Made by a program: the position numbers and the translations under genes. From Alphaproteobacteria bacterium (GTDB lineage Bacteria; Pseudomonadota; Alphaproteobacteria; JAUXUR01): a DNA stretch of 52,587 nucleotides. The stretch covers positions 1 to 52,587 of the forward strand of contig JAUXUR010000041.1 of assembly GCA_030680745.1 (NCBI GenBank), read 5' to 3'. Shown here piece after piece: positions 1 to 9,162 of this stretch (the stretch's first letter is position 1; the number at the start of each line of letters is the position of its first letter). The notes below the pieces were generated by a model. That model was not told the origin of the DNA and ran no database searches. It saw only the letters and a program-made list of their open reading frames with translations.

Positions 1-175
1 CTTTTGAATTCTTTGGTTTTATCATCTATATTGGACTCCACTTAATATCAAGTGCGTCCTACAGAAAGCTAATATAGCGCATTCTTCTAATCGGGGTAGC
101 TTGCTCCACCATTGATAAGTTCGCTACTTTCTGCGGACCAGGGTTCTTCAAACACCAATGCTTCGACGGCCTCCA
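1..175. other. non-coding left edge of window
   Basis: No convincing open reading frame, tRNA or promoter is visible here. There are short complementary patches (for example CAGAAAG near 61 against CTTTCTG near 128), so this may be the rest of a palindromic intergenic element whose conserved end lies at 176-264. Confidence 0.3.
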
Positions 176-264
176 GGTCGCACAACCTTTTTATACACAC
201 GTTTGCGAATTTGGTCATTCCTTTGAAGTCCGACCCTTTTAGGTGGTGGGAAACTCGCAATGAC
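176..264 (-). repeat. 89-bp dispersed repeat, inverted partner at 52359-52447
   Basis: This stretch is the reverse complement of 52359-52447 with three mismatches in 89 bases by eye. Its terminal motif, GTCATTGCGAG on the minus strand, is close to the ends of the palindromic element at 17593-17725 (GTCGTTGCGA). I see no reading frame in it. It is a member of a dispersed intergenic repeat family, not a gene. Confidence 0.75.
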
Positions 265-330
265 AAAATTTTATATATTTTTTAGTATGTTGTATAAATT
301 TTTATAAAATGTCAGCAGCGCCCAGTCTAG

Positions 331-792
331 TTATCTTCTTTTTTTAAGATCGTATTTGCCTATTAATTGCGCTTTACCCACGATATTGTTTTTAATCATA
401 TTTAAAAGTGCGTCTTTTTTTAAGTCCTTTTTATTTTCTAAAATAATATCTAATGCATAAAGTTTAAAAAAATAACGATGTTCTTTATCGGGTGGGCATG
501 GACCACCATAACCTGTTTTGCCCCAAGAATTGATGCCTTCGATGGTCCCAATTGGCAGTTTTTCAATATTTTTTTCAAGTAAAAAACAATTTTTTGGAAG
601 ATTATAAAGAATCCAATGATCCCATGTGCCCATAGGGGCATCTGGATCATCAACGATAAGAACGAATGATTGCGAATTTAAAGGTGGGTTTTCCCAAAAT
701 AAAGAAGGGGATATATTTTTATCATCACATGTAAAAATATCTGGGATCATAGATCCTTCAGTGAAATCGTGACTTTTAAGCTGAAAATGCAT
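331..792 (-). CDS. YbhB/YbcL family PEBP-like (Raf kinase inhibitor-like) protein
   Basis: A 153-residue protein of the bacterial phosphatidylethanolamine-binding-protein family, usually about 150-190 residues. The ligand-pocket signature is clear: DDPDAPMGTWDHWILYNLP in the first half, then the GYGGPCPP segment followed by HRYFFKLYALD. There is no signal peptide, so it is cytoplasmic, unlike some exported PEBPs. The start at 792 is supported by an AAGGA ribosome site about eight bases upstream on the minus strand. It is transcribed alone, divergent from the 2OG oxygenase gene. The ligand and physiological role of bacterial PEBPs are poorly known, so no substrate is assigned. Confidence 0.9.
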   Translation of the reverse strand: MHFQLKSHDFTEGSMIPDIFTCDDKNISPSLFWENPPLNSQSFVLIVDDPDAPMGTWDHWILYNLPKNCFLLEKNIEKLPIGTIEGINSWGKTGYGGPCPPDKEHRYFFKLYALDIILENKKDLKKDALLNMIKNNIVGKAQLIGKYDLKKRR

Positions 793-920
793 TTTTTTTC
801 CTTTTTATTAATTTAATATTTATTCTTTTTTTCGCATGCGTCAAGAAATTCTGTTGATCAATAATAAAAAAAAATTGAAACTGGTATTAGAGCATAACAT
901 TTATAAACCGGATATTGTGA

Positions 921-1697
921 ATGAATTGGCAAAAAGCTGCGTATCAGACAAATGAAAAAACATTAATGGATCTTTTTGATAACAAAATGTCGGCGATCAT
1001 TTTAGAAAATTTTATCAATAATGAAGATTGCCAAAAAATTCAGGAGGGTCTTCAGCAAATTGGCCTAAAACACTATAATTATCAATATAATATCGATGTG
1101 CCAGAGGCAAAACATATATTTGATACGCATTATTTATATGAGCACAAAAAACCAGAAGAGTATTTTCCAAAAGCAAAAGAAACGAATCTTCTTTATCGTG
1201 CATTTTGCGATACTATAAAATTTGATCCTTTTCTTAAAGTTCAAAAACATTTGTCAAATAATTGGATAAAATCTGTTCAAATTGCAAAGCAAAACAATAA
1301 TGATTATACACATGTCATTGCACGAGAACTTCAAAGTTCAGCGCTTCTTCACGCAGATTTTGCACAATTTATACCAAAACATTGGTCAATTTCTGAAATA
1401 ATAGCGCAATATGCATGGAATATTTATTTAACTGATCCTGGTATTGGCGGTGAATGTGTTGTTTATAATAAATTATGGGCAAAAGAAGACGATCAATATA
1501 TTTACAAGCAAACCTACGGTTATGATGAAAAAGTTGTTGAGGGAAAAGAATCGACTCAAATTGCGATTAAACCTGGTTCTTTGGTGTTTTTTAATTCTCG
1601 CAATTTTCATAAAGTAAATAAAAGTCAAAAAATGCGCCTTTCGATCGGCGGACATGTAGGATTGACGTCAGCGGGCAACCTACTTATGTGGGTTTAA
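921..1697 (+). CDS. 2OG-Fe(II) oxygenase family protein
   Basis: A 258-residue protein with the double-stranded beta-helix signature of 2-oxoglutarate/Fe(II)-dependent dioxygenases. The iron facial triad is visible as H144-x-D146 (LLHADFAQF) and the distal H230 (FFNSRNFHKV). R239, in KMRLSIGG, is the likely 2-oxoglutarate carboxylate anchor. The layout resembles prolyl-hydroxylase-like members, in which IKPGSLVFFNSR precedes the second histidine. The substrate cannot be read from sequence; protein hydroxylation or a small-molecule target are both possible. No signal peptide. The gene stands alone between a PEBP gene and fumC. The ribosome site before the ATG is weak. Confidence 0.85.
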   Translation: MNWQKAAYQTNEKTLMDLFDNKMSAIILENFINNEDCQKIQEGLQQIGLKHYNYQYNIDVPEAKHIFDTHYLYEHKKPEEYFPKAKETNLLYRAFCDTIKFDPFLKVQKHLSNNWIKSVQIAKQNNNDYTHVIARELQSSALLHADFAQFIPKHWSISEIIAQYAWNIYLTDPGIGGECVVYNKLWAKEDDQYIYKQTYGYDEKVVEGKESTQIAIKPGSLVFFNSRNFHKVNKSQKMRLSIGGHVGLTSAGNLLMWV

Positions 1698-1800
1698 CGT
1701 ATAGTCATTTAACTTCATGCGGGTGCTTTATTCCCTATAGGTTTGCCAAAAATAATTTTTCAACGTAATCTTTTGAGGGTGAGTCTTAGCGGAGATAAAA

Positions 1801-3228
1801 ATGAGCGACAATCAAAATTTCAGAACTGAAACCGATTCAATGGGTAACATTCAAGTAAGTGCGGATGCTTATTGGGGAGCACAAACACAACGTTCCTTTG
1901 AAAATTTTAAAATTGGCACAGAAAAAATGCCTTTGTCTTTAATTCATGCTTTTGGATTGCAAAAACAAGCAAGTGCACGCGCAAATGCCTCTTTAGGTCA
2001 ATTGGATACACGCATTGCCGATGCTATTCAAAAAGCAGCCATTGAAGTAAGTACAGGAAAACTAGATGCTCATTTTCCATTGGTTGTTTGGCAAACAGGG
2101 TCAGGCACTCAAACGAATATGAATGCCAATGAAGTCATTGCTAACCGTGCTAATGAATTATTAGGCGGCAAAAAAGGGGATAAAACACCCGTACATCCCA
2201 ATGATCATGTCAATATGGGACAATCATCAAATGATACATTTCCGACTATTATGCATATCGCAGCGTCTTTGGCGATTCAGCATCATCTGACGCCAGCTTT
2301 ACTTACGCTCAAAGAAGCTCTATCCAAAAAAGCCCTCGAATTTAAATCTATTATTAAAATTGGACGAACGCATCTACAAGATGCAACCCCTATTACTTTA
2401 GGTCAAGAATTTGGCGCTTATGCTTTTCAAATAGAGCAAGGCATTAATCGTATCGGGTCAAGTCTGCCGCGTTTATATTTGCTTGCACAAGGTGGCACGG
2501 CGGTTGGTACGGGCATTAATTCAAGTATTGGTTTTGCCGAAAAATTTATTGAAGAAATTCAAAAACTAACAAATTTACCCTTTCAAACATCACCGAATAA
2601 ATTTGAGGCGTTAGCAAGCCACGATGCTATTGTTGAAATTTCAGGACAATTAAACGTTATCGCTTGTTCGCTCATGAAAATTGCTAATGATATTCGCCTA
2701 TTAGGATCAGGTCCTAGATGTGGTTTTGGTGAAATTCATCTCCCTGAAAATGAACCAGGCTCATCCATCATGCCTGGAAAGGTCAATCCAACGCAATCAG
2801 AAGCCCTTACGATGGTTGCAGCACAAATTATGGGCAATCATGTGACAATATCGATTGCAGGCTCTAATGGGCATTTTGAGCTCAACGTTTTTAAACCGGT
2901 CATCATTTTTAATCTGTTGCAATCTATCCAATTGATGAGCGACGCCTGTAATAGTTTCGCCCATAATTGTGTGATAGGGATTGAAGCTAATCATGCGCAA
3001 ATTAGAACGCATTTAAATCAGTCATTAATGCTTGTTACGGCTTTAAATCCTCATATTGGGTATGATAAAGCTGCACAAGTTGCAAAAAAAGCGCACAAAG
3101 AAGATCTGACGTTGAAAGAAGCGGCAATTTCATTGGGTTTTTTAACGTCAGAAGAGTTCGATCAATGGATACGCCCTGAAAATATGTTGGGGCCATCAGA
3201 AAAGAGTGAAAAGCGTAAAACAGCTTAG
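1801..3228 (+). CDS. fumC: fumarate hydratase class II
   Basis: Catalyses the reversible hydration of fumarate to L-malate in the TCA cycle, in the cytoplasm as an iron-independent homotetramer. The 475-residue length is normal for FumC. Diagnostic segments are [47 protein letters not shown] and the superfamily signature [11 protein letters not shown], whose serine-rich loop carries the catalytic residue. The start is supported by GGAGAT about seven bases upstream. A rho-independent terminator at 3291-3323 suggests a single-gene transcript. With icd at 13.5 kb it indicates a working oxidative TCA branch. Confidence 0.97.
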   Translation: MSDNQNFRTETDSMGNIQVSADAYWGAQTQRSFENFKIGTEKMPLSLIHAFGLQKQASARANASLGQLDTRIADAIQKAAIEVSTGKLDAHFPLVVWQTGSGTQTNMNANEVIANRANELLGGKKGDKTPVHPNDHVNMGQSSNDTFPTIMHIAASLAIQHHLTPALLTLKEALSKKALEFKSIIKIGRTHLQDATPITLGQEFGAYAFQIEQGINRIGSSLPRLYLLAQGGTAVGTGINSSIGFAEKFIEEIQKLTNLPFQTSPNKFEALASHDAIVEISGQLNVIACSLMKIANDIRLLGSGPRCGFGEIHLPENEPGSSIMPGKVNPTQSEALTMVAAQIMGNHVTISIAGSNGHFELNVFKPVIIFNLLQSIQLMSDACNSFAHNCVIGIEANHAQIRTHLNQSLMLVTALNPHIGYDKAAQVAKKAHKEDLTLKEAAISLGFLTSEEFDQWIRPENMLGPSEKSEKRKTA

Positions 3229-3290
3229 TTTGCTTGGATTTTAAATGAAAGTACTTTAAAAAATGACATAAATACTTATCTATAATAATT

Positions 3291-3323
3291 AAAGAGGCCC
3301 TTGTAATAGGGTCCTCTTTTTCC
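3291..3323 (+). terminator. rho-independent terminator after fumC
   Basis: AAAGAGGCCC and GGGTCCTCTTT form a GC-rich stem with one bulged T and an eight-base loop, followed by a T run. It lies 63 bases after the fumC stop codon and before dksA on the same strand. Confidence 0.8.
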
Positions 3324-3381
3324 GTATAATCAAAAAATAACTAAAAAAGTTGAAAAAAAACTATAAAAAGGGAGGTTTAAA

Positions 3382-3801
3382 ATGTCCAAGGCATTATCAC
3401 CAGATTATCGTCCCACACGGGCTGAACCCTTTATGAATGCACAAATGCTTGAATATTTTAAGCAAAAACTATTGGCTTGGCGGGAAGAGCTTATTCTTGA
3501 ATCTGAGGAAACACTCCATCACTTACAAGAAGAAAACTTGCATCAACCGGATATAACCGATCGCGCGACGCTAGAAACAGATAATTCACTTGAATTAAGA
3601 CGTCGTGACCGTCAACGTAAATTAATTTCAAAAATTGATTCTGCATTAAGACGCATTCAAGATGGAAGTTATGGTTATTGTGAAGAATCGGGCGAACCTA
3701 TTGGGATTGAAAGACTTGAAGCACGACCAATAGCAACTTTGTCGATTGAAGCGCAAGAGCGTCACGAACGTTATGAAAGAACACATAACGACGATTTGTA
3801 A
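3382..3801 (+). CDS. dksA: RNA polymerase-binding transcription factor DksA
   Basis: Binds the RNA polymerase secondary channel and, with ppGpp, adjusts promoter choice in starvation. The 139-residue length fits. A central coiled-coil region (roughly residues 30-95) carries the acidic LHQPDITDRA segment at the tip position. The C-terminal finger reads GYCEESGEPIGIERLEARPIATLSIEAQE: three of the four zinc cysteines of E. coli DksA are replaced (S, S/A), leaving one. This pattern is familiar in alphaproteobacterial DksA proteins, which fold without zinc. The start is supported by GGGAGG eight bases upstream. A hairpin terminator follows at 3864-3890. Confidence 0.93.
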   Translation: MSKALSPDYRPTRAEPFMNAQMLEYFKQKLLAWREELILESEETLHHLQEENLHQPDITDRATLETDNSLELRRRDRQRKLISKIDSALRRIQDGSYGYCEESGEPIGIERLEARPIATLSIEAQERHERYERTHNDDL

Positions 3802-3863
3802 AGTCTTTTGACATATGTGTATGTGTAATGATGTTTTTACAGATAAACCATTTTCTTGAGTTT

Positions 3864-3890
3864 GGCACATTCACATAGATGTGCCTTTTA
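3864..3890 (+). terminator. terminator after dksA
   Basis: GGCACAT and ATGTGCC form a perfect seven-base-pair stem with an eight-base loop followed by TTTT, 62 bases downstream of the dksA stop codon. Confidence 0.65.
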
Positions 3891-4139
3891 TACTGAAATG
3901 ACTTCAAATTTATTTGATTTGATAGTCCGATAAGTGGTTTAAAAACCTCGCCTTCAGGCGAGAAAGACTTAAGTCTTAAATAATTCAATTTGATCTTAAG
4001 CCTTCTATACCTGATTCGTTAAATCTTTTCATCTATGCTCGAAATATATTAATTGTTAAACATACCATTTTCATATTTAACTGCTAACACTATAAATTAT
4101 TTAGTTTTTTCTGAAAATGGCATAATTTAGCAAAAGTGT
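3891..4139. other. gene-free spacer between dksA and a convergent gene
   Basis: No credible gene. The only clear structure is a short hairpin near 3947-3963 (CTCGCC, four-base loop, GGCGAG). The rest is AT-rich with no recognisable promoter or riboswitch. Confidence 0.4.
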
Positions 4140-4181
4140 AGAATGTTTGTTAAACGACGTAAATTGCTTAACAAACACTCT
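4140..4181 (-). terminator. hairpin between convergent genes, probable terminator
   Basis: AGAATGTTTGTTAA pairs with TTAACAAACACTCT with one mismatch around a 14-base loop. It lies just beyond the stop codon of the 1017-residue minus-strand gene and could serve either strand. No strong T tract on the minus side, so confidence is moderate. Confidence 0.5.
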
Positions 4182-4196
4182 AATCTATATTTTCAT

Positions 4197-7100
4197 TTAA
4201 GATTCATCATCTGAATCTGAGGCAACTATAATTCTTGGCTTTCTTTTAGATTCACTGGGTACCGCTTTTACACAAAATTCAGAAACACTTTGTTGTGTTG
4301 ATTCTTTTTGATCTTTTGCTTGATCTAGAGATTTGGACAAAAGATCAGATCTTTCTATACTTACAACACGTTTTTTTGGATGAGGAGACTCTAAATCTTC
4401 CATTTTTCTTTTGCGTGTAGACTTATCGCTTTGATGTTCTGGCTCGGGTGGTTTAAATCCTATTGATTTTCTATAATTATTTATAGCTTTCTTGATATGA
4501 TGATGTGTCAAAACAATACCTTGCGACTCTAAACGTTCTTGGGTTGCTGATAAACAACGAAGCTTCTTATCAGTATCAGAAAGTTCTGTGTAGCATTTAA
4601 TGATTTCGTTTTGATACGTATATTTTTTTTGTTTAGTGACCTTTTCTTTAGTAAAAGTTCTTTTTGCTATAACATTAAGAATTACAAACATACCAATATC
4701 ATCCTCCATTGTTGATCTAATTTTTTTAGCTAATTTTCGATCGCTACAACCTGGGGATTTTGCTCTTAATTTATACGCAATTTTACGAATTTCTTCAGCG
4801 CGATTAGGCGATATATGCTTTGCTTGTTTATCTCTAATTGTTAGTCCATTTTTTTTGAGTGCTTCATAAATTATTGAATAAGAACAATTATTGAATTCAC
4901 TCTTATGGCTATTTGTAAAATCAACAATTGTTAATTGTTGATTATCTTTAATCCATTTTGTGTAGGCCTCAAAAATTTGTTTATCACGTTCACTTGTGCT
5001 TAAAATTTTTAAATATTCAGGACATTTCGGTAATTGATCCTCTTTTAAAGTATCATTCAATATATTATAAGCCGCTTTCATAGTGACATTTAATTTTTCC
5101 AAATCATCGGCTAAATTATCAAAACTATTTTTAGTTAAACAATCACAATATAATTGAACTAGTTGTTTTTTTATTTCTTCAGAAACACCATTTCGTAACT
5201 TGTTATTTTTAAAGCCTGAAACATAATGCAATGAATTTCCTTCGCACAATCCAGAAGGTATATGGTTTGCGATCATAGAAATATGCCCTTTTATAAATTT
5301 TCCTCTTAATGATAACAATGGAATAAGAACATATTCTACTATATTTTTATTATTTATAGTAAATATTTTTTTTGTTTGTATGTTTAATTTACGCATAACA
5401 GCACCTATAGATTCTCTATCCATATCTAAGGAGTCTCCATAGGCTTCAAATATAGCTCTATGGCCTGTTAAATTAGAAGCATCCCCCAAGCCATATTGAC
5501 AAAAATAATTAATCATTCTTACCTTATAATTTTGAACAATTTTATTGTAAGTATACTCTTTTTGATTTTTTACATTTTTTATTTCAACATTCAATGAATT
5601 TAAATTTTCATATTTTTGCTCAAGAATTTTTGTAATTTTGTCACTAAATCCAATTTTTTTAAAATAATCCAAATCAATTCTTGAATCTTCAGGATTATCT
5701 GCGAATACGCTATGATCCTCGTCTGAGTCACTCCATGCCGCAGCAATGCGATCACCATCTGAACCATCATCACTATCTTCATCGTCGCTCACATATTTAT
5801 CGCGTCTATCATGATCTTCATCACTATCCCACGTACCGCCTTCGTCATCACCACCATGATCTTCATCCATTTCTGGCGCTTGATCTGCTTGGACTGGCTG
5901 TTGTTGAGCTCTGATATCTCTCAAACAATTTTCAACAAGTCCTATTGTTTCGAGAATCTCTGCCTGTCCAGCATGTGTATTGCACATAGCTGTTATCGTA
6001 CCCATTGTTTTGAAATTATCTTCTAACTGGGGCTGTTGTCCCGCAATATCTTCTCCTTCAAGAAGCACTTCTTCTTGTTCTTGCTGTCCATTTACAATAG
6101 GGATAGCTTGTAATTGACGTGGCTGTGTAAGCTCTTGTCTAACGCCTTCAATAACCTGAATTAGAGGGCGCCCAATTTCACCAATTTCACGTAGCTTTTC
6201 AAGTAGATTTTCTAAAATTTCAATCTTAGAATTATTACGTGCATCAATGTCATCACCCCTAATAGGATCTATATGCGCTCCATATTCATTTGGAAGTGCC
6301 GAAAAGTTGCTTGATAAAATAATATTGGCTTTAACAAGCAAACTTTTCTTTGTATAACGTTCTTCAGCAATTCTATCTAAGAAATTTAATGCATTTTGAT
6401 ACAATTCATTACGATTCGTGCCTTCATCATCTATTATCCCTATAAAACGATAACAATACCAGCCGTATAAAATTGCAGCATGTGCTTTAAGACGGTTTAT
6501 TTCATTGTTCTGATTTTCATCTCGATATTCAATAATAGCTATTAATTGGGGCAAAATTTCTTGAACAATATTTCTTTTTTGACCAATATCTGTTATTACA
6601 TCTGCATGATTTAAAAATAAATTCGCCATACCAATTTTAAGTTGATGTTGTTTAACCAAAGGCAAATCTTGATGATTTGTCGTTAAAAAAACATAACAAT
6701 GATTGAAATTTTCTAATCGTTGGCCTACAGGAAAAGGTTCAAGTGACGTATTATAAAACTCACGTCCCAAACGAAAAGGTATTTTATTGTGAATAAAGTG
6801 AGTATATTTATTTACAACAGCTGTCGAAAAACGCTTAAGATTTTCACGAACGCTTTGATAATTTCGAATTAAGCGCGTATTATCTTCGGTATTTTCCATT
6901 TGTTCAAAATTAAATTCAAGCGCCAAAATTCTTTTTACAAATGTATACCAACTTAAGTTTTGCGCAGGATTATAAAGATATTTTGCACACAATCTAGCTA
7001 TTTCATAACGTGCAATATTCCTATTTTTTGACGTCTCATTAGGATCACTCACTATCTCCATAAGCTGATGAAGCAAATTACGAAAAACTACATCAGAATG

Positions 7101-7250
7101 CCGAAGTTCAAATCCACCGGGGTGCGTACCATAATCAATAAAAGCATCATAATTTTCAAATGTAATAGCATTTACATGACTTAAAGTGACGCCAAAACAC
7201 AAAAAAGAAAAAAATGTAATTTTTACAACAAGATTACCAAAACATTTCAT
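4197..7250 (-). CDS. large exported protein with acidic middle, HTH-like C-terminal half and NLS-like basic clusters
   Basis: I do not recognise this 1017-residue family. It begins with a Sec signal peptide (hydrophobic core FFSFLCFGVTLS, likely cleavage after HVNA, residue 28). The N-terminal 400 residues look alpha-helical. Residues about 460-535 are extremely acidic (runs of D, E and S). The C-terminal half is basic and helical, with segments resembling helix-turn-helix units (for example YSIIYEALKKNGLTIRD and SQGIVLTHHHIKKAINNY). Near the end are basic clusters RKRK (946-949), PKKRVV (958-963) and KRKPR (1002-1006), then an acidic SDSDDES tail. PKKRVV preceded by RKRK is arranged like a bipartite or SV40-type nuclear localisation signal. 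Export plus such signals suggests a host-nucleus-directed effector; this is inference only. The gene is alone on its strand. Confidence 0.75.
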   Translation of the reverse strand: MKCFGNLVVKITFFSFLCFGVTLSHVNAITFENYDAFIDYGTHPGGFELRHSDVVFRNLLHQLMEIVSDPNETSKNRNIARYEIARLCAKYLYNPAQNLSWYTFVKRILALEFNFEQMENTEDNTRLIRNYQSVRENLKRFSTAVVNKYTHFIHNKIPFRLGREFYNTSLEPFPVGQRLENFNHCYVFLTTNHQDLPLVKQHQLKIGMANLFLNHADVITDIGQKRNIVQEILPQLIAIIEYRDENQNNEINRLKAHAAILYGWYCYRFIGIIDDEGTNRNELYQNALNFLDRIAEERYTKKSLLVKANIILSSNFSALPNEYGAHIDPIRGDDIDARNNSKIEILENLLEKLREIGEIGRPLIQVIEGVRQELTQPRQLQAIPIVNGQQEQEEVLLEGEDIAGQQPQLEDNFKTMGTITAMCNTHAGQAEILETIGLVENCLRDIRAQQQPVQADQAPEMDEDHGGDDEGGTWDSDEDHDRRDKYVSDDEDSDDGSDGDRIAAAWSDSDEDHSVFADNPEDSRIDLDYFKKIGFSDKITKILEQKYENLNSLNVEIKNVKNQKEYTYNKIVQNYKVRMINYFCQYGLGDASNLTGHRAIFEAYGDSLDMDRESIGAVMRKLNIQTKKIFTINNKNIVEYVLIPLLSLRGKFIKGHISMIANHIPSGLCEGNSLHYVSGFKNNKLRNGVSEEIKKQLVQLYCDCLTKNSFDNLADDLEKLNVTMKAAYNILNDTLKEDQLPKCPEYLKILSTSERDKQIFEAYTKWIKDNQQLTIVDFTNSHKSEFNNCSYSIIYEALKKNGLTIRDKQAKHISPNRAEEIRKIAYKLRAKSPGCSDRKLAKKIRSTMEDDIGMFVILNVIAKRTFTKEKVTKQKKYTYQNEIIKCYTELSDTDKKLRCLSATQERLESQGIVLTHHHIKKAINNYRKSIGFKPPEPEHQSDKSTRKRKMEDLESPHPKKRVVSIERSDLLSKSLDQAKDQKESTQQSVSEFCVKAVPSESKRKPRIIVASDSDDES

Positions 7251-7478
7251 TTTATTACTCCTAAATTTAAATTAATTCTAAATATAGTACTAAAAAATAA
7301 AAAATACTACAATAAAAATTTTAATTATTTAAACTAAATTTCATGAATATAGTCATTTCAAAGAATAACCTAATGTAAAAACAAAGGGTTTTTTAGTGCA
7401 GCGAACGTTTTTTTAATAGGTTCTCTGTTGAAATAGCTACATATTGTTTATGACTAATGTTTTTTAAAAATGGTATAA

Positions 7479-8192
7479 TCAATGCATTGGGATGAGTTTA
7501 TATTGATTTGGAGATACTTCATATAATTCAAAAGATTGATCGCCTTTTTTAAAGGTTAGTGTTTTTTTATCTTTAGGTAGATATCCATCAAATTCATCAT
7601 ACTCAATTGGCACAATGATTTTTCCTGTTTTATCAATTGCACCCCATTTGCCGCCTTTCATTTCTGAGTACTCACTGTTAGGTACTCGAACTGATACGCA
7701 TCCTATTGAAACAACGGTAATGGGCGATGATAAATTAAAAATACCAATCCAATCAAACTGTGGTGGAATGATGATTTTACCTGTATTATCGATGTATCCT
7801 ACTTTGTTATTTTTAACAATACGTGACATATTATCAACTTCATAATCAGGGCCGTTGTTGATTTCAAATGATTTTGCAATATTTTTACCAGAAGTATTAA
7901 TTTTATAACAATTTCTTGTTCTTTCATAACAAACATTCGCAATGCCATATTTATTAAAATGACATGCTTGGTGAAATTGTGCAGGAATAATGATTTTATC
8001 TGATTTATCCTTATATCCTTTTAAGCTTGTTTTACGATCTTTAAAAATTAAATAATTTTTATTTATATTTTTTTCATCAACTTTATCGTTCATGCCAGAA
8101 AGATAATATATTGGTTTTAAATTATTTTGATGACTTGTAGCTTGATTGCTTGTAAACAGTATTGCCAAAGACAAAACAATAGTTCTAAACAT
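7479..8192 (-). CDS. exported WG-repeat protein
   Basis: A 237-residue protein with tandem WG (KWG) repeats, units of about 40-50 residues. The clearest are KVGYIDNTGKIIIPPQFDWIG and KWGAIDKTGKIIVPIEYDEFDGY, with weaker units upstream (KIIIPAQFHQACHF). A signal peptide MFRTIVLSLAILFTSNQA supports export. I place the start at 8192, where AAAGAGG lies six bases upstream; an in-frame ATG 11 codons earlier has no such site. WG repeats form beta-rich structures of unknown function, frequent in host-associated and Bacteroidetes proteins. It follows accD by 45 bases on the same strand and may be cotranscribed with it. Confidence 0.8.
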   Translation of the reverse strand: MFRTIVLSLAILFTSNQATSHQNNLKPIYYLSGMNDKVDEKNINKNYLIFKDRKTSLKGYKDKSDKIIIPAQFHQACHFNKYGIANVCYERTRNCYKINTSGKNIAKSFEINNGPDYEVDNMSRIVKNNKVGYIDNTGKIIIPPQFDWIGIFNLSSPITVVSIGCVSVRVPNSEYSEMKGGKWGAIDKTGKIIVPIEYDEFDGYLPKDKKTLTFKKGDQSFELYEVSPNQYKLIPMH

Positions 8193-8237
8193 AATAACCT
8201 CTTTATATTTTAAGTATAATAACAATAACTTTTAAAA

Positions 8238-9122
8238 TTATTTTTTCTTAATCGCCAAAACTTGTGCTGAAGGCGTTTTGTTCTGTAATAATGATAAAAT
8301 TTTAATCATCATGGGGCGTAATTCACGACGTGTGACGACCATATCAATCATGCCGTGGTCTAGTAAATATTCAGCTTTTTGGAAATCATTGGGTAATTTT
8401 TCACGAATTGTTTCTTGGATAACACGACGCCCTGCAAAACCAATCATTGCACCTGGTTCTGAAATTGCTATATCACCTAACATTGCAAAACTAGCACTGA
8501 CGCCACCATAAGTTGGATCAGCGAGTAAAACGATATAAGGAAGACCTGCCTCTTTTACTTCTTGAACAGCTGCCACTGTTCTTGCCATTTGCATAAGGGA
8601 CAAGATGCCTTCTTGCATACGCGCACCACCAGAAGCTGGAATAACAATTAAAGGGGCTTGTTGCAATATCGCAAGACGCGATGCTGATAAAAGTGCCTCT
8701 CCCGTTGCAATGCTCATGGATCCACCCATGAAATCAAAATCGAAGGCTGCAATAACAACACCTACGCCACCCATTTTACCGTGAGCCGCAATAATCGCAT
8801 CTTGATTATTGGTTTTGGCGCGATTTTCTTTAAGACGGTCTGTGTATTTTTTTGTATCTTTAAATTTTAAGGGGTCACTTAAACCTGTTGGAAATTCAAT
8901 AATGCGATATTCGGCATTATCAAAAAGCATTTGAAGACGCGATGTCGCATTCATGCGCATATGGTAGGAACAATGCGGACAGACCTGTAAATTTGAAGCA
9001 AGCTCCCGATGGAAAATCATTTGCTCGCAACTTGAACATTTTGTCCATAAATCGTCTGGAACATTCTTTTTGCTTACAAGTGCCCTGATTTTAGGCTTTA
9101 CAAAATCTCTTAACCAATTCAC
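8238..9122 (-). CDS. accD: acetyl-CoA carboxylase carboxyltransferase subunit beta
   Basis: With AccA it forms the carboxyltransferase half of acetyl-CoA carboxylase, moving carboxyl from biotin to acetyl-CoA to make malonyl-CoA for fatty acid synthesis. The 294-residue length is typical. The N-terminal zinc ribbon is complete: C29, C32, C48, C51 (CSSCEQM and CPHCSYH). The crotonase-like core contains PASGGARMQEG and ADPTYGGVSASFAMLGD, with GAMIGFAGRRVIQ after it. In many alphaproteobacteria accD sits between trp genes and folC; that context is absent. Here it lies between a serine hydrolase gene (40 bases upstream) and the WG-repeat gene, all on the minus strand. Confidence 0.96.
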   Translation of the reverse strand: MNWLRDFVKPKIRALVSKKNVPDDLWTKCSSCEQMIFHRELASNLQVCPHCSYHMRMNATSRLQMLFDNAEYRIIEFPTGLSDPLKFKDTKKYTDRLKENRAKTNNQDAIIAAHGKMGGVGVVIAAFDFDFMGGSMSIATGEALLSASRLAILQQAPLIVIPASGGARMQEGILSLMQMARTVAAVQEVKEAGLPYIVLLADPTYGGVSASFAMLGDIAISEPGAMIGFAGRRVIQETIREKLPNDFQKAEYLLDHGMIDMVVTRRELRPMMIKILSLLQNKTPSAQVLAIKKK

Positions 9123-9162
9123 GCAACTAGATCCTTATAATACTTTTTGAACTATACGCAAT

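Noticed and set aside
3382..3801. Loss of zinc cysteines in DksA as evidence of a broken gene
   Set aside because: The single-cysteine finger is the usual alphaproteobacterial form, so it is not a defect.
5681..5914. Plus-strand frame rich in histidine, opposite the 1017-residue gene
   Set aside because: It is the reverse reading of the acidic D/E/S codons of the real gene; no ribosome site or homology.
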